Shown piece by piece: positions 24,558-35,179 of a DNA stretch of 64,000 nt. The stretch comes from Blumeriella jaapii. Lineage: Eukaryota > Ascomycota > Leotiomycetes > Helotiales > Drepanopezizaceae. The notes under the pieces were generated by a model. The model did no database searches. It was not told the origin of the DNA and saw nothing but the letters and a program-made list of their open reading frames with translations. Location: contig VWND01000046.1 of assembly GCA_009599575.1 (NCBI GenBank), forward strand, positions 1-64,000, given 5' to 3'. The first letter of the stretch is position 1, and each line of letters begins with the position of its first letter. A program made the translations under genes and the position numbers.

Positions 24558-24790
24558 GCCTTCAGCCAGTTTACAAATTTTGCAGAAGGACCGGGAAGCT
24601 TTTTATGCGCCAAATGGAAGTCGCGCATTTTCAAAAAAGCGTATATAAAGTCAGACGCGGGATACTACGTAAGATTTTTATTTAAGCCTATTTAAAAAGC
24701 TTTGTATTAAAGGGTTTTCCGCTGCATTCGACAGGCGATTAATTTTTCGATTTCGTATTTAAGCTTATTAATTATATTAATAAATTCAAG
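24558..24790 (-). pseudogene. pol: Chromodomain and C-terminal tail of E
   Basis: Chromodomain starts near 24780 with KLKYEIEKLIACRMQRKTL, intact up to the stop at 24707. The downstream half (LTWYPA-type sequence and the tail KSFPVLLQKL-like region) is in the next segment toward 24558. The equivalent + strand open frame 24451-24648 is a shadow. The rest, 24464-24557, is the polyprotein end and purine tract. Confidence 0.75.
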
Positions 24791-26090
24791 GGTTAGGTTA
24801 ACCTGATCTGAAAGCGCGTCGTCAGCTGTTTTACGCAGTCGACTAGCGTGAAAAACTGGGTGTACGTTTATAATATTAAAAAGGTTTAATTTAAAAGCGT
24901 TGTCGAAAATTTTGGCTACAACTTTAAAAAGGCCGTTTGTAGGGTTATCGAATTTGCGAAAGGGCCGGAAGGTCGGAAATGGACGCATATCGAGCCATAC
25001 GTAATCGCCAACGTTAAAATCGATCGCGCGGCGAAATTTATTCGTATTTTTTTTTATTTTTTCGTAAGTTTGTTAAAGATGCGATTTGGCGAGGTTTCAG
25101 GCGTCGTAATAGCGGCGAGCGTACGCACGAGCTTCGTTTGCGTTTAGCTTATATAAAGGGTTAGGGGAAAGAAAAGTATCGAACTTCCAGTTTCAATTAG
25201 TATGGAAAGTATAACCGTATACAATTTTAAAAGGTGAAAAGCCATTTAGATTTTCGTAAAAAAGAACTATTTGAGCGAAATCTATTATTAAAAGAAATTC
25301 GCTTTAATCGTTTTGATAAAAATTTACGAAGGGTCGAAGGCGTTTTTACAGGTATTAATTGTAAATTTCGGTCTGACCGTCGGTTTTAAAATGAACGGCT
25401 GTCGAAAGCTTTAATTGCGTATCGAGTATTTTGTTTAATTCAAACCAGAAAATAAATTAATACTAGGAGCCACGATCGTTAATAATACTTTTTAAAAAGC
25501 TAAAATACTTGTATATATGAAATATATACAGTTTGGCGAAGCTTCGAGCGTCGATATTTTTATGACAGGGGATCGAAATAATCTGCTTGGAAAAGCGATT
25601 TATTATTACGAATACGTTATCGTAACCGTGTTTGTTTTTGTTAAAATTGCAAAAGTTTATTATAACGTGCTTCTAAAGATGGTCAAAAACAAAAAAAAGC
25701 TGAAAAAAGCCGGGGCGTTTATTTTTTAAAACAGAATTTTTTCGATAAGCGTAGCAATTGCGATAATATTGTTTTACAAAAGCTGTTATATTTCGCTAAT
25801 AATATTAGTTCGAAAGCAATTGCGTAGTTTTGCGAGCGCTGAAATAAGCGGTGAAAATTTGGTCGTGCATTTTTCGTATAAAGGCCAGACAAAGGTGGTC
25901 GACGTCTGGTATTATTAAACGACCGTAATATAATAGCAGATCGCGTTTAAATATATACGAAAACGAAATATTATTATCGTCGTTTTTTTTCGTAGCGTTT
26001 CGTATAGTTTTTTTTCGGAAGGCCATCAGGCTGCTAGCTATGCGATTAGCGTGAAAAAACTGGTTAACGACACGAAGTGCGAAAAAAGAT
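24791..26090 (-). pseudogene. pol: Integrase of E
   Basis: The N-terminal zinc region is an open piece 26026-25805 with AFIRKMHDQIFTAYFSARK. The first His is kept and the second is Tyr, as in every copy. The core is at about 25700-25250. The C-terminal module, open at 24988-24707, reads RPFPTFRPFRKFDNPTNGLF and HPVFHASRLRKTADDALSDQ. The + strand frame 25517-25729 is a shadow. Confidence 0.83.
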
Positions 26091-26317
26091 TAATTATTTC
26101 AACGATAAAAACAGCTGTTTCGGAGGCCGTAAAAGGTCGAAGTTTTTTAATTAAAAGACGGTGATCGATCTGATTTGTTCGAAAAAGGGTTTGCAGGCGC
26201 TAGATGCGTTTAAAAAAGTTTTGACGGTCGAATTCGCTCGTACGACGTGTTAATGCGTCAGCCAAAAAGTTGTGTTTATCTGGTCTATACGTAATAAAAA
26301 AGTTGTAATCGGCGAAA

Positions 26318-26620
26318 AGTTCGGCCCAACGTGCTTGTCGAGCGTTTAAGAATTTGGAGATCATAAAATATTTCAAAACCTTATAATTAGTAATTATTTT
26401 GATTTAATAAACTGAGCCAGCCAGCTTAGCACGAAAGTTGCTTAGAGATTTTACGATTGCAAGCATTTTTTTATCGTGTACGACGTAGTTTAGCTTTGCG
26501 GGGGCTATGGTTTTGCTAAAATAGGCGATTGAAAGCCAGTCGTCGCTATGAAATTGCGAAAGCACAGAAGCTATTACGCCGTCGGAAGCGTCAATCTCTA
26601 ATATACAGGGAAGGTCTTGC
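26318..26620 (-). pseudogene. pol: RNase H of E
   Basis: Homologous to 14640-14940 of B, with the same LSQF and SKTIAPAKLNYVVYDKK-like blocks. Better preserved than in X and Y but with stops and without a complete open frame. The connection to integrase is 26091-26317. Confidence 0.75.
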
Positions 26621-26817
26621 CTGTAATATTGTAAAACTGATACAATAGTAAAGGCTAATATAAAAAGGTCGAAACTTTCCTAATATTTAAAAATAAAATT
26701 GAAAAAAACGTTAGCTTTGGTCAAATAAATCAAAAGCTTTGTAATTATACCGTAGTTTTTAATGAAACGTCGGTAAAAGTTATAAAAACCAAGAAAGCTT
26801 TATACACTTTTTATAAT

Positions 26818-27785
26818 AATAGGAGGCTTCCAGTAAGCGACCACGGAAACCTTTTTTGGGTTTATTTTTAAACTTTTAGTTAAAATAATAAAGCTTAGGT
26901 AACGGATCCGAATAACGTTGAATTTAGACTTTCGAATATCGGCCTATAATCCAGCGTCAACGAGCCTTTGGAGCATTTTGCAAACGTATATGGCGTGTTT
27001 CAAAAAGTCGGACGAATAAATAAAAATATTATTTAAATATACAATGCAAAAATCGTTTAAATAGTCGAAAAAAACGTCGTTTATATAGCGTTAATAAATT
27101 GCGAATCTATTAGTAAGGCCAAAAGGTAGCACTTTGCATTATAGGCGCCGTAACGCGTACGAAACGTCGTCAGTTTTTTATTAACGGGATTTATTCGAAT
27201 TTTATAAAAAGCTTAACGAATATCGAGCTTCGTAAAAATTCGCGTTTTCGAAAAACGAGCAAAAGTCTTATCGATAAAAGGGAAAGGATAGCGATTTTTA
27301 CGAATGATATTATTAAAAGCTCGATAGTCGATACAAAAACGTAGTAAATCGTCGGGTTTTTTAGCGAAAAGCATTAAAACAGCGAAAGAAGCGGTAAAAG
27401 GTTCGATAAAACTTTTATTAAGATTATTTTGCAAATAAATCTTAATAATCTCGAGCTTTGAAATCGATATCTTATATAAAAAAGTGTATTTCAGCTTTTT
27501 TTCATTTATAGTAAGCTCGATTTTATGGTCGTAAGGCCGGTAAAAGGCTAGCTCGTTATTAGCGGCTTTAGAAAACACGTGTTCGAGGTTTTTGTATTTC
27601 GGAAAAAAAGATTCGAGGAAAAGTTTATTCGAAGTTAGCTTCGTTAAATTGGTTAAAAGGGTCGAAATCGATATTTTATTAGTTTTGAAACGTTCGAAAA
27701 AACTGTAAGATTGGGTTTTAAAAAAAATGTTGTACGTAAAATCGTTTAGTATTTTATCGATTTCGTACAAAAAGGTTGAAAACAT
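26818..27785 (-). pseudogene. pol: Reverse transcriptase of E, 190-residue open part
   Basis: 27785-27213 is open for 190 residues: pre-RT segment, then NELAFYRPYDHKIEL, LYKISISKLEIIKIYLQNNL, SFIEPFTASF, KKPDDLLRFCIDYRAFNN, and FIDKTFARFSKTRIFTKLDI. A normal Ty3/Gypsy RT has K-K-P-D-G; here the Gly is Asp. It ends at a TAA where the family has Gln in DIRQAF. The palm follows in broken frame, and the catalytic box near 27030 reads YLNN. Confidence 0.9.
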
Positions 27786-28516
27786 TTTAATTGCTTTTTT
27801 TTTAGAAATTAGTTTAAAAGCGTGTGCAGTAATTTGGCAGATAGAAATTGGATAAGCAGTAGATTAAGGGATTCGTTTTCGAATTAGTCGTTTGGAAAGT
27901 TTAAAAAGTGGCTTATCTGAATTATCGATTATATTAAGCTGAAAGGCTATCGCGGCGAAAGCTTTTCTTCGGTTTTTGATATAATTATTTTTCGTAAAAC
28001 AAGAAAGCTGTTTTGACGAAAGGAAAAAAAAAGGAGAAGAAATAATAAAAGGGGGATCGGCAGCCTGGAAAAGTGGTGTAATTTTTTGTATTATTCCATT
28101 GGCGTCGCTATCGAAATTAGCACCGCGAATAAAATTCGATCTTTTCGCGCTTTGCACAGCGTCGTAAGTCTGTCATAATTGGTCAAGGTTTTTGTCACGT
28201 TTTACAGCGTCGTTTTGATGGCGAAATTAAATTTTTCGGAGATGCAAATAAAAGATTTTAATACAACGAGCGTAAAAGGCTGTGGGGGGGTAAGACTTCG
28301 GCTAATAAAGCTTGCGTTTATTACAGTCTAGTAGAACTTAATATTCGGCCAACCAAGCTTTTTTTAAAATCATACTATGATTTCCGAGGTTGGTAATTAA
28401 AAAAAAAGTAAACGATTGTATTCGATTGTTAATAATAAAATTGAAAAGCGTAAATGTGTAATTAAATGGCTACGAATTCTATTATATTTTTTTACAGAAA
28501 AAGGAGCCGGGAAAAG

Positions 28517-28710
28517 TTAAATTAAAGGTTTTAAAAAAAAAAAAAAGGATTTGATTAGCGCCGAATCGATCAACGTATAACCGTTCGTTTTAAAGTCGGC
28601 GAGCGCTTTCATTTTGTACGAAAGGCTATTTTTGGTGAGTATAACGGGAATTGTTAATAAATCGCCACCAAAAAGCTTTCGAACGTTAAAGTAACGCATA
28701 TCGCGTAATA
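28517..28710 (-). pseudogene. pol: Aspartic protease segment of E
   Basis: Sixty residues open, MRYFNVRKLFGGDLLTIPVI, then KALADFKTNGYTLID. Even in this best copy the D-S-G-A box reads D-F-K-T. Linker 27786-28516 includes an open piece 28157-27864 with FIRGANFDSDANGIIQKI, and a G/A-rich tract at 28017-28065 which keeps its G residues. Confidence 0.8.
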
Positions 28711-28789
28711 CGCTTAAAAAAAAGGCTTTGCTTAGGCCTGGGCGTTTTCCCGATTGGCGGGAAAGCTTTCAACTTTTTTATATGCGTTT

Positions 28790-30214
28790 TGAAAGTCGTC
28801 TGGAAGAGGGTTTTCGTTTTTATTATTATTATTAAAGAGCGAATCTTCGGCCGGCTCGATTTTGTTTACATCTACCAGCCTAAAAAGGCTTTTGGGTGGA
28901 ACCGAGGGTCGGCTCGTAAAAGGTCGTGCAGATTGGCCTCGAACCTTTTGATATAGAGTAGAGGATAAGCGTTGTTATTAGTCCGATCGAAAAAGAAAAA
29001 CGCCAGAAGGGGCGTTTTGGCGTAAAGGAAAAAGAAAAACAGGGAGCTGAAAAGAAGTCTGTAAAGCATTAAAACGATTCTCGTACGTACGATTTAATTC
29101 GTAGTACGCTTTGGTTAAAGATCTACCATTTTGATAGGTGATAAACTTGGTTGAAAAGCGATTCGCGTATAAAGTTCGTTTAGCCAATTAACTTTGTTTT
29201 TTTTATCGAACGGCGGTAAGCCAATTCTTGAAAATCGTTGTACGCGTCCATTCCAAATACAGCTTTTCTCGTAAACGCTTTAATATTTTATCGCGAAAAG
29301 CGTTTCGAAGCTGTTTGTCAGTTCGTATTTAAGCGTTCGTTGCGAAAATAGAAAATCGCAGATAAAATCGCCAAAAGTCGTCGTGCGTATTTATTGCAAG
29401 CATTTTAAATTCGTTTTCCGCTTTTTAAACGTTTGAAAGGTCGGCTAGGAAATCGGCGACTTTTTTTATTAATTTTTCGGGAGGTGTAGGGTCGGAACGG
29501 TCTAAAATACGCGGGGTCAGGAACTCTCTTGCCACGCTTTCGGTCTGATCGAATATATAATTCTTGCGAAATCGATCGCTAGCAAAATAGTCGTGATAAA
29601 GTTCGAAGTTGTCGAGAATTTTAGTTTTTTAATAGCGTGTTTTATAATCTTTATTATTATTTAGTTTAAACTTAAGATTCGGAACGCGCTTTATACGAGC
29701 TAATCGAGAATTAGCAGATAAATAGAAATTATAGCGTTTAAAAAGCGCGCTAAGGTCTTGGCCGTTATAGGAAAATTTAAAAAAAATTCGCGAAAAGCGT
29801 GGAGATTAATCTGCAGCGTCTGTTGGTTAAAATAAAACGTTGCGAAAAAAGAGCAGCAGATTCGCGACTGGCAGAAGCACGTTCGATGGATTTTATTAAA
29901 CGCTTTGATTAAAAGGTTTGTCGCAGTCGTATAGTTTTCAAAAGTTATCGTTTACGCTTTTGCGCTTTTTTTAATTGATTTTGCAAAAGTTTTAACTGAA
30001 TGCTCTCAGCGCTAGGCTGCAAGAAAAAAGTGGCAAGCGAAGTGGTTGGCGCTCTGCCTTTTCCTTTGTTTTTTTTTTTCTCGGGAAAAAGACTGTTTTT
30101 TTTAAAAAAAAAAAGCTTTTGGGAAAGGCTGTTTTTTCGCTGATTAAAAAAAGGGAGATTATAATGTAATAGCAAAAGCTGAAAAGCTTTGCTAAAAAAA
30201 AGATCGTTGAACAA
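28790..30214 (-). pseudogene. gag: gag of E
   Basis: The best readable gag. N-terminal part 30214-29945 is Lys-rich with KLLQNQLKKAQKRKR before a stop where F has Gln. The C-terminal part 29187-28978 reads AKRTLYANRFSTKF and GRSLTKAYYELNRTYENRF. In the N-terminal frame no ATG is seen: the frame stays open upstream through the leader, and an ATG at 30219-30221 is in a different frame and is followed by TAG. The start is therefore unresolved. Confidence 0.72.
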
Positions 30215-30344
30215 ATGCCATTTTTCGCGAAATGCGGAAATAAGCCTTTTTACGACCGGTCGATCACTTTGGTGTAATCCGTAAGAAATTCGAAAAAAAA
30301 GATAATTTACGCCGTCGCTAGCGTAGAAAAAGAATTGTTAATAA

Positions 30345-30606
30345 TATAACGATCTAATCAGTCGAAAAGCTAAAAGATCAATCAATTGGTCGCCGTGTTT
30401 ATATGGTATAAAACGAGCCTTTGGTTCTATAATAAAAATATTTACTTAGAATCAACAATTGCAGAAGGCAGAGGTTGCTAAAAGAAAAAAGCTTTATATA
30501 CATGATAGTTTCCACAATTGATGGAAGACCCACCAGGAGACCAGGGAGCTTGCAACTATACGTAGTTGCTGGGGTGACGCGAGGGGCAAACGAGTGAGTC
30601 GTCACA
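30345..30606 (-). repeat. 5' LTR of E
   Basis: 262 bp. The right (outer) part is nearly unmutated, with GACCCACCAGGAGACCAGGG. The inner left edge reads TATAACGA instead of TGTGACGA. The leader 30215-30344 carries CGACCGGTCG at 30253-30262. Followed by AAGCT. Confidence 0.93.
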
Positions 30607-31644
30607 AAGCTGTTTGTTAATTCGTATTTGAACGTTCGCTGCGAAAATGAAAAATCGCAGGTAAAATCGCTAAAAGTCGTCGTGCGTATTTATTGCAAAT
30701 ATTTTAAATTCGTTTTCGGCCTTTTAAACGTCGAAAAAATCGGCCAGAAAATCGGCGACCTTTTTTATTAATTTTTCGGGAAATATAAAATCGGAACGGT
30801 TTAAAATACGCGAAATAAAAAACTCTTTTATTACGCCTTCGGTTTAATCGAATATATAATTTTTGCGAAATCGATCGCTAGCGAAATAATCGTAGTAAAA
30901 TTCGAAATTATCGAATATTTTAATTTTTTAATAGCGTACTTTGTAATTTTTATTATTATTTAATTTAAATTTAAAATTCGAAACGCGTTTTATACGAGCT
31001 AGTCGAAAATCAACAGATAAATAGAAATTATAACGTTTAAAAAGCGCGCTAAAATCTTGGCCGTTATAGAAAAATCCAAAAAAAATTCGCGAAAAGCGTA
31101 AAAATTGATTTGCAGCGTTTATTAATTAAAATAAAACGTTGCGAAAAAAAGGAAAAGCAGCGAATTCGCGACTGGCAGAAACACGTTCGATAAATTTTAT
31201 TAAACGTTTTAATTAAAAAGTTTGTCGCAATCGTATAATTTCTAAAAGTCATCGTTTACGCTTTTGCGCTTTTTTCAATTGATTTTGCAAAAGTTTTAAT
31301 TAAACGCTTTCAGCGCTAAGCTGTAAGAAAAAAATGGCAAGCGAAATAGTTGGCGCTCTGCCTTTTTTTTTATTTTTTTTTCTTCGGGAAAAAAATTGTT
31401 TTTCAGAAAAAAAAGCTTTTTAGAAAGGCTGCTTTTTCGCTGATTAAAAAAAGGAAAATTAAAATGTAATAGCAAAAGCTGAAAAACTCTGCTAAAAAAG
31501 AAATCGTTAAACAAAAGCTATTTTTCGTAAAATGCGGAAATAAGCTTTTTTACGACCGGTCGATTATTTTAGTATAATTCGTAAGAAATTCGAAAGAAAA
31601 AATAATTTACGCCGTCGCCAGCGTAGAAAAAAAATTATTAATAA
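30607..31644 (-). pseudogene. gag: gag N-terminal part and leader of Y2
   Basis: Begins with the second AAGCT. gag runs to about 31520. The N-terminal piece 31514-31296 matches that of E and F (FQLLLLHFNFPFFNQRKSSL), which identifies the gag frame in three copies. Leader 31521-31644 with CGACCGGTCG at 31553-31562. Confidence 0.7.
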
Positions 31645-31909
31645 TATAACGATTTAATCAGTCGAAGGACTGGGAGATCAGTTAATTGGTCGCCGTATTT
31701 ATATAATATAAAAAACGAACTTTTGATTTTGTAACGAAAATATTTATTTAAAATTAACAACTGCAGAAGGCAGAGGTTGCTAAAAAAAAAGAGCCTTATA
31801 TATATGAATAGTTTCTACAGTTGATGGGAGACCCATCAGGAGACCAGGAAGCTTGCAGCTACACGTAGTTGCTGGGGTGACACGAGGGGCAAAAGAGTGA
31901 GTCGTCATA
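31645..31909 (-). repeat. 5' LTR of Y2, right border of the chromovirus cluster
   Basis: 265 bp, TATAACGA to GTCGTCATA. The outer right 100 bases are almost intact (GCTGGGGTGACACGAGGGGC). This contrasts with the fused LTR at 8631-8898, which occupies the equivalent place in unit 1 and is mutated throughout. Confidence 0.9.
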
Positions 31910-33060
31910 TATTTGGCGATATATAAATGCTTTTATTCGGAAATTATTAAAGCTTAAAAACAATACTTTGCAATTTTTTTTAAAATTGCTATAATTTTAT
32001 ATAATAAATGCTTATTTTAATATTATTAAAAGCAGGATTTTAATTGGTAGCAATAAAAAAAAAAAAAGGAATTATATTGCAAGAACCAACTTTCCAAATA
32101 TCTATTACGAAAATCAACCTGGTTTTTTATTTCAATTTCAAATCGAAGAAATCTTTCGAAAACTTCATAATTAAATTCGATTCTTTACTAAACTCGAAAA
32201 AGACCGATAATAATAATATTAATATAATTAATAATAAAAACTTTATATCAAATAATTCGAATAATATTTACCTTTCGGAAAACTAAAACTTAAGCATCGC
32301 TTTAAAAATGGCGGAAAACTAACTAATAATAAAAGGAAAAAGCTAGCTTTACTTTCTTTTTTCTTAAGAAATACTTTTAATTTTCAATTCGCAGAGCTTA
32401 AATCATTTGTATTTATATTTAAATACTTTTTGCTAAAATATATATCAGAATCTTATTTACTAATTTTTATTATAATTATATAATTTTTAAAACGCATTGC
32501 ATTAAAAAAAAAAACTATTAATAGCATTATTTTTAGTACAATTAAATTGCAAATTTACCAAAATCTTATTTAAAAAAAAAAAAAGCTATTTTTTTTTTCC
32601 GATAACAAAAAAAAATAGTACGATTATTACTAAAAAAAGTTCCCGACGATATTCTTAAAAAATAAGCAACTTTTTATAAACTAACGTTTAAAAATAAAAT
32701 CTTCGCAAACAAACTGAAAAAACGTACAAAAACTAATATATATATATCGAAAAATTAACAGCACCGGCTTTAATAAGTTTTCGTATACAAATTTGTATAT
32801 ATATCGACACAAAATTTTTTCAAACGCATTATTAATAGTCGATAATGCATTTCGAAAATATATTTCCGTTAAATTGGCCTGGCTAAACAAAACGCTAAAT
32901 AAAAAGATTTGTTATAGCATTTTCGAATTTATTTATATAGCCAACGGCAGGCTATTTAATTAAAACAGTTATTTTTATTTTATAAACAAGTTTACTAAAT
33001 CCCGATTTAAAAAAAAAAAAAATATCGAATTATATTCGATTATTTTAAAATCAAAAAAAA
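31910..33060 (+). pseudogene. Upstream polyprotein region of J, domain not recognised
   Basis: AT-rich, with readable but broken + strand frames. An 80-residue open piece at 32044-32286 ends in Asn/Ile low complexity. Position before RT suggests gag-protease of J, but I see no zinc knuckle or D-T/S-G box. The minus-strand frame 32890-32681 looks like a shadow. Confidence 0.4.
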
Positions 33061-33765
33061 AACATCTGATTGCATACTAATCGGATTTAATAATTATACA
33101 ACGTATTTTAGCAATCCGTTTTATAAAATCTTTAATTAATTTAATTTAAAACACGGTTATTAAAATGTTTAAATCCATTCAGAAAACAAACATATATATG
33201 CTTTTTTAATTTCCGGTTATTCACAAATACAGCCTATCAAAATATTTTAAAAAAAAAACTTTCAGCGTTTTTTTTTTATACCAAACTAATAAAAATTTAA
33301 TTCGGAAATATACCGAAATCTTAACGGGCAATTAATAAAAAATACGATAATTCGGAACCGTTACTATTTTTTTTTTATTTTATAAAAAAAACTTTAGATT
33401 GCAAAAACTAAGCTTTTATATAAATAACATTTTCAACGGAAATGCTAATTTCAAAAAAGCTTTTGCATTTTTAAAAAACTATTTGTTATTCCGTTTATTA
33501 TAAAATCAATTCAAACTTTTTTTTTAAAAATGCATTTTATTTAACAGTAAAATTATAGTTTTTGAAGTCCGTTACAAAGCCGGAAAATTATATATTAAAA
33601 CTGAAAAATCGAAAATATTGAAAATCTGGCCAATATTTATTAACACAACAGAAATACAAAGATTTGTAAATGCAATTTAGATTACTAGAAATTAAATGAA
33701 AAACTTCGCAAAAATTGCCAGATTATTTAAATCGTTTTATTGAAAACGTGCTCTGAAAATAAAAA
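33061..33765 (+). pseudogene. pol: Reverse transcriptase of J and RT-RNase H connection
   Basis: Reading through stops: KHIYAFLISGYSQIQPIK (RT block around F-x-x-G-Y-x-Q), then GKLYIKTEKSKILKIWPIFI, then TTEIQRFVNAI and MKNFAKIARLFKSF. The last two blocks match the region after the RT thumb in fungal Gypsy polyproteins (E-V-x-x-F-L-G, then K-N-F-A-E-I-A-R-P-L). Trp codons read TGA. Confidence 0.75.
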
Positions 33766-34200
33766 ACTTTTAAAATGGTTTTTTTTTTATTAAAAAATTG
33801 TTGCAATCGAATGGTAAAAAAGGCCGGTTATATATTATTAATGCCGGTTTTAATATATACGAACGCATTTGTATTTACCGGTGAATATTATATATTTCAA
33901 CGGCAAAAAAAAAATTCTGCACTAGTTTTTATTATTATACGACAGTTTTTTATTTATCAAAATCTAACAAAACTACGAAATATACAAAAAAAAGCTATTG
34001 ATTATAATCGAATATTGCAAAAAGTACTTTTATATAATACGCTGCGACGAACTTTCCATTTTATATATTAATCATGCTTTTTTAATACACTTTTTTTTTA
34101 TTTAAGTTTATTTACGAAACAATTTATACCCGATAAGCAGCTGAAATAAAAGTTTTTAATATAACAATTTATTATATTAAAAATCTTAAAAACAAAATAG
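33766..34200 (+). pseudogene. pol: RNase H of J
   Basis: Open for 98 residues at 33775-34071. MPVLIYTNAFVFTGEYYIFQ corresponds to the family H-F-Y-T-D-A-S-G-F-A-x-G, with the catalytic Asp as Asn and Ser as Phe. After a frame change the text continues as LLYDSF, QNYEIYKKKLLIIIEYCKKY, then LYINHAFLIHF (family Y-T-D-H-K-P-L-V) and FFGQNCSKADLN. Confidence 0.82.
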
Positions 34201-34786
34201 CTAATATTTTATTAAAAAAACCATTTTTTTTGGTCAAAACTGCTCGAAAGCAGATTTAAATAAGTATAAAATATTAAATAATAAAAAAAAAGTATGGATT
34301 TAAAAAAACAAAATTAATAATTATAAAAAATTATTAAAAAAAATTATAAACCTTTTGGTATAATCAAAAAAAATAAAAGTTGAAAATATCCGAAAAATAA
34401 TATAACTATTAATAATTGAAAAATTAGCAAAAACCTTTTCAGCCGATATTAATTTAATATTATTTTTAAAAAAAAAAAAATAAAAAAAACTATATGCTAG
34501 AATTAAAGCCCGAAGCTCCATTTGCAAAAATGTTATTACTGCTAAAAAATAAAAGTATTGCAAAATTAACATTTGCTATTATTATAAACTCAAAACGAAC
34601 GTACGAAAATTACTTTTAATATCCAAACGTTTTCAGATACTTTTACCGACAAAAATACCCGACAAATTACGACAAAATCCGAAAAATACAATTACAACGC
34701 AAAGCATTTAAATACAAATAAAAAAACAACGCTTTTTAATATAAATAGAAAAGTATTTACAAAAAATATTTAATTTCCGGCCAGAT
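34201..34786 (+). pseudogene. pol: RNase H-integrase linker and integrase start of J
   Basis: Weakly readable + strand text such as YPTNYDKIRKIQLQRKAFKY, the segment that usually precedes the HHCC finger. The minus-strand frame 34572-34321 is judged a shadow. The sequence stops at CAGAT, the target of F. Confidence 0.5.
34782..34786. repeat. Target-site duplication CAGAT, left of F
   Basis: GGCCAGAT precedes the LTR (TATAACGACTC), and CAGAT recurs at 47810-47814. It proves that 31910-34786 and 47815 onward were continuous before F. Confidence 0.93.
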
Positions 34787-35054
34787 TATAACGACTCACT
34801 TTTTTGCCACCTTTCGTGTCACCCCAGCAACCACGTATAACTGCAAGCTCCCTGGTCTTCTGGTAGGTCTTCCCATCAATTGTAAAAACTATTCATATAT
34901 ATAAAACTTTTTCTTTTTAGCAACTTCTGCCTTTTGCAATTATTAATTCTAAGTAAATATTTTATTACAAAACCAAAAGCTCGTTTTTTATACCATATAA
35001 ACACGGCGACCAATTAATTAATTTTTCAGCTTTTCGATTAATTAAATCGTTATA
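34787..35054 (+). repeat. 5' LTR of F
   Basis: 268 bp. The outer left half is well preserved (GTGTCACCCCAGCAACCACG) and the inner half is A/T-shifted. Followed by TTATCAACAACT, the least mutated form of the putative primer-binding region, and a leader with CGACCGGTCG at 35137-35146. Confidence 0.93.
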
Positions 35055-35179
35055 TTATCAACAACTTTTTTTCTACGATAGCGACGGCGTAAACTATCTT
35101 TTCTCTCGAATTCTTTACAAATTACATTAAAATAATCGACCGGTCGTAAAAAAGTTTATTTCCGCATTTCGCGAAAAAT

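Larger units (their letters stand above)
24202..30606 (-). mobile_element. Full-length chromovirus copy E, least degraded copy
   Basis: 6405 bp. LTRs 24202-24463 and 30345-30606, both 262 bp. Inserted in gag of Y2 in the same orientation. It has the longest open frames of its family here (190 residues in RT) and the highest remaining G+C, which suggests the most recent insertion or the least RIP among the chromoviruses. It still carries stops and catalytic substitutions. Confidence 0.93.
8899..31909 (-). repeat. Tandem unit 2 of the 10.2-kb X-Y block, enlarged by B and E
   Basis: Contains X2 (8899-21467) and the 5' part of Y2 (21468-31909). Subtracting B, E and their 5-bp target duplications leaves about 10.19 kb, the size expected from unit 1 (8898 bases seen plus about 1.3 kb outside the window). 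The right boundary is the Y 5' LTR, followed by unrelated sequence (element J). Confidence 0.82.
21468..31909 (-). mobile_element. Chromovirus copy Y, 5' part, unit 2, interrupted by E
   Basis: Minus strand. The left part 21468-24201 holds RNase H start, RT, protease and the end of gag. The right part 30607-31644 holds the start of gag and the leader. The 5' LTR is 31645-31909. E sits in gag with target duplication AAGCT. The right flank starts TATTT, which should recur beside the 3' LTR of Y outside the window. Confidence 0.83.
31910..34786 (+). mobile_element. Element J, a different Ty3/Gypsy lineage, left half
   Basis: Unlike the chromovirus in sequence. The + strand carries RT, RNase H and the beginning of integrase in order. 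It is cut on the left by Y2 and on the right by F, and continues at 47815. The homologous family is the widespread fungal Gypsy type with an ITRRW-like segment between RT and RNase H. LTRs of J were not found in the window. Confidence 0.78.

Noticed and set aside
25517..25729. 70-residue + strand frame inside E
   Set aside because: It lies opposite the integrase core of E, whose homologous sequence is coding on the minus strand in all copies.
30214..30221. ATG at 30219-30221 as the gag start of E
   Set aside because: It is out of frame with the gag sequence conserved in E, F and Y2 and is followed by TAG after nine codons.
34321..34572. 83-residue minus-strand open frame in J
   Set aside because: Phe/Ile-rich complement of the readable + strand polyprotein of J, without conserved blocks.
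31910..34786. Host gene region between chromovirus copies
   Set aside because: RT, RNase H and integrase motifs in order identify it as another Gypsy element.
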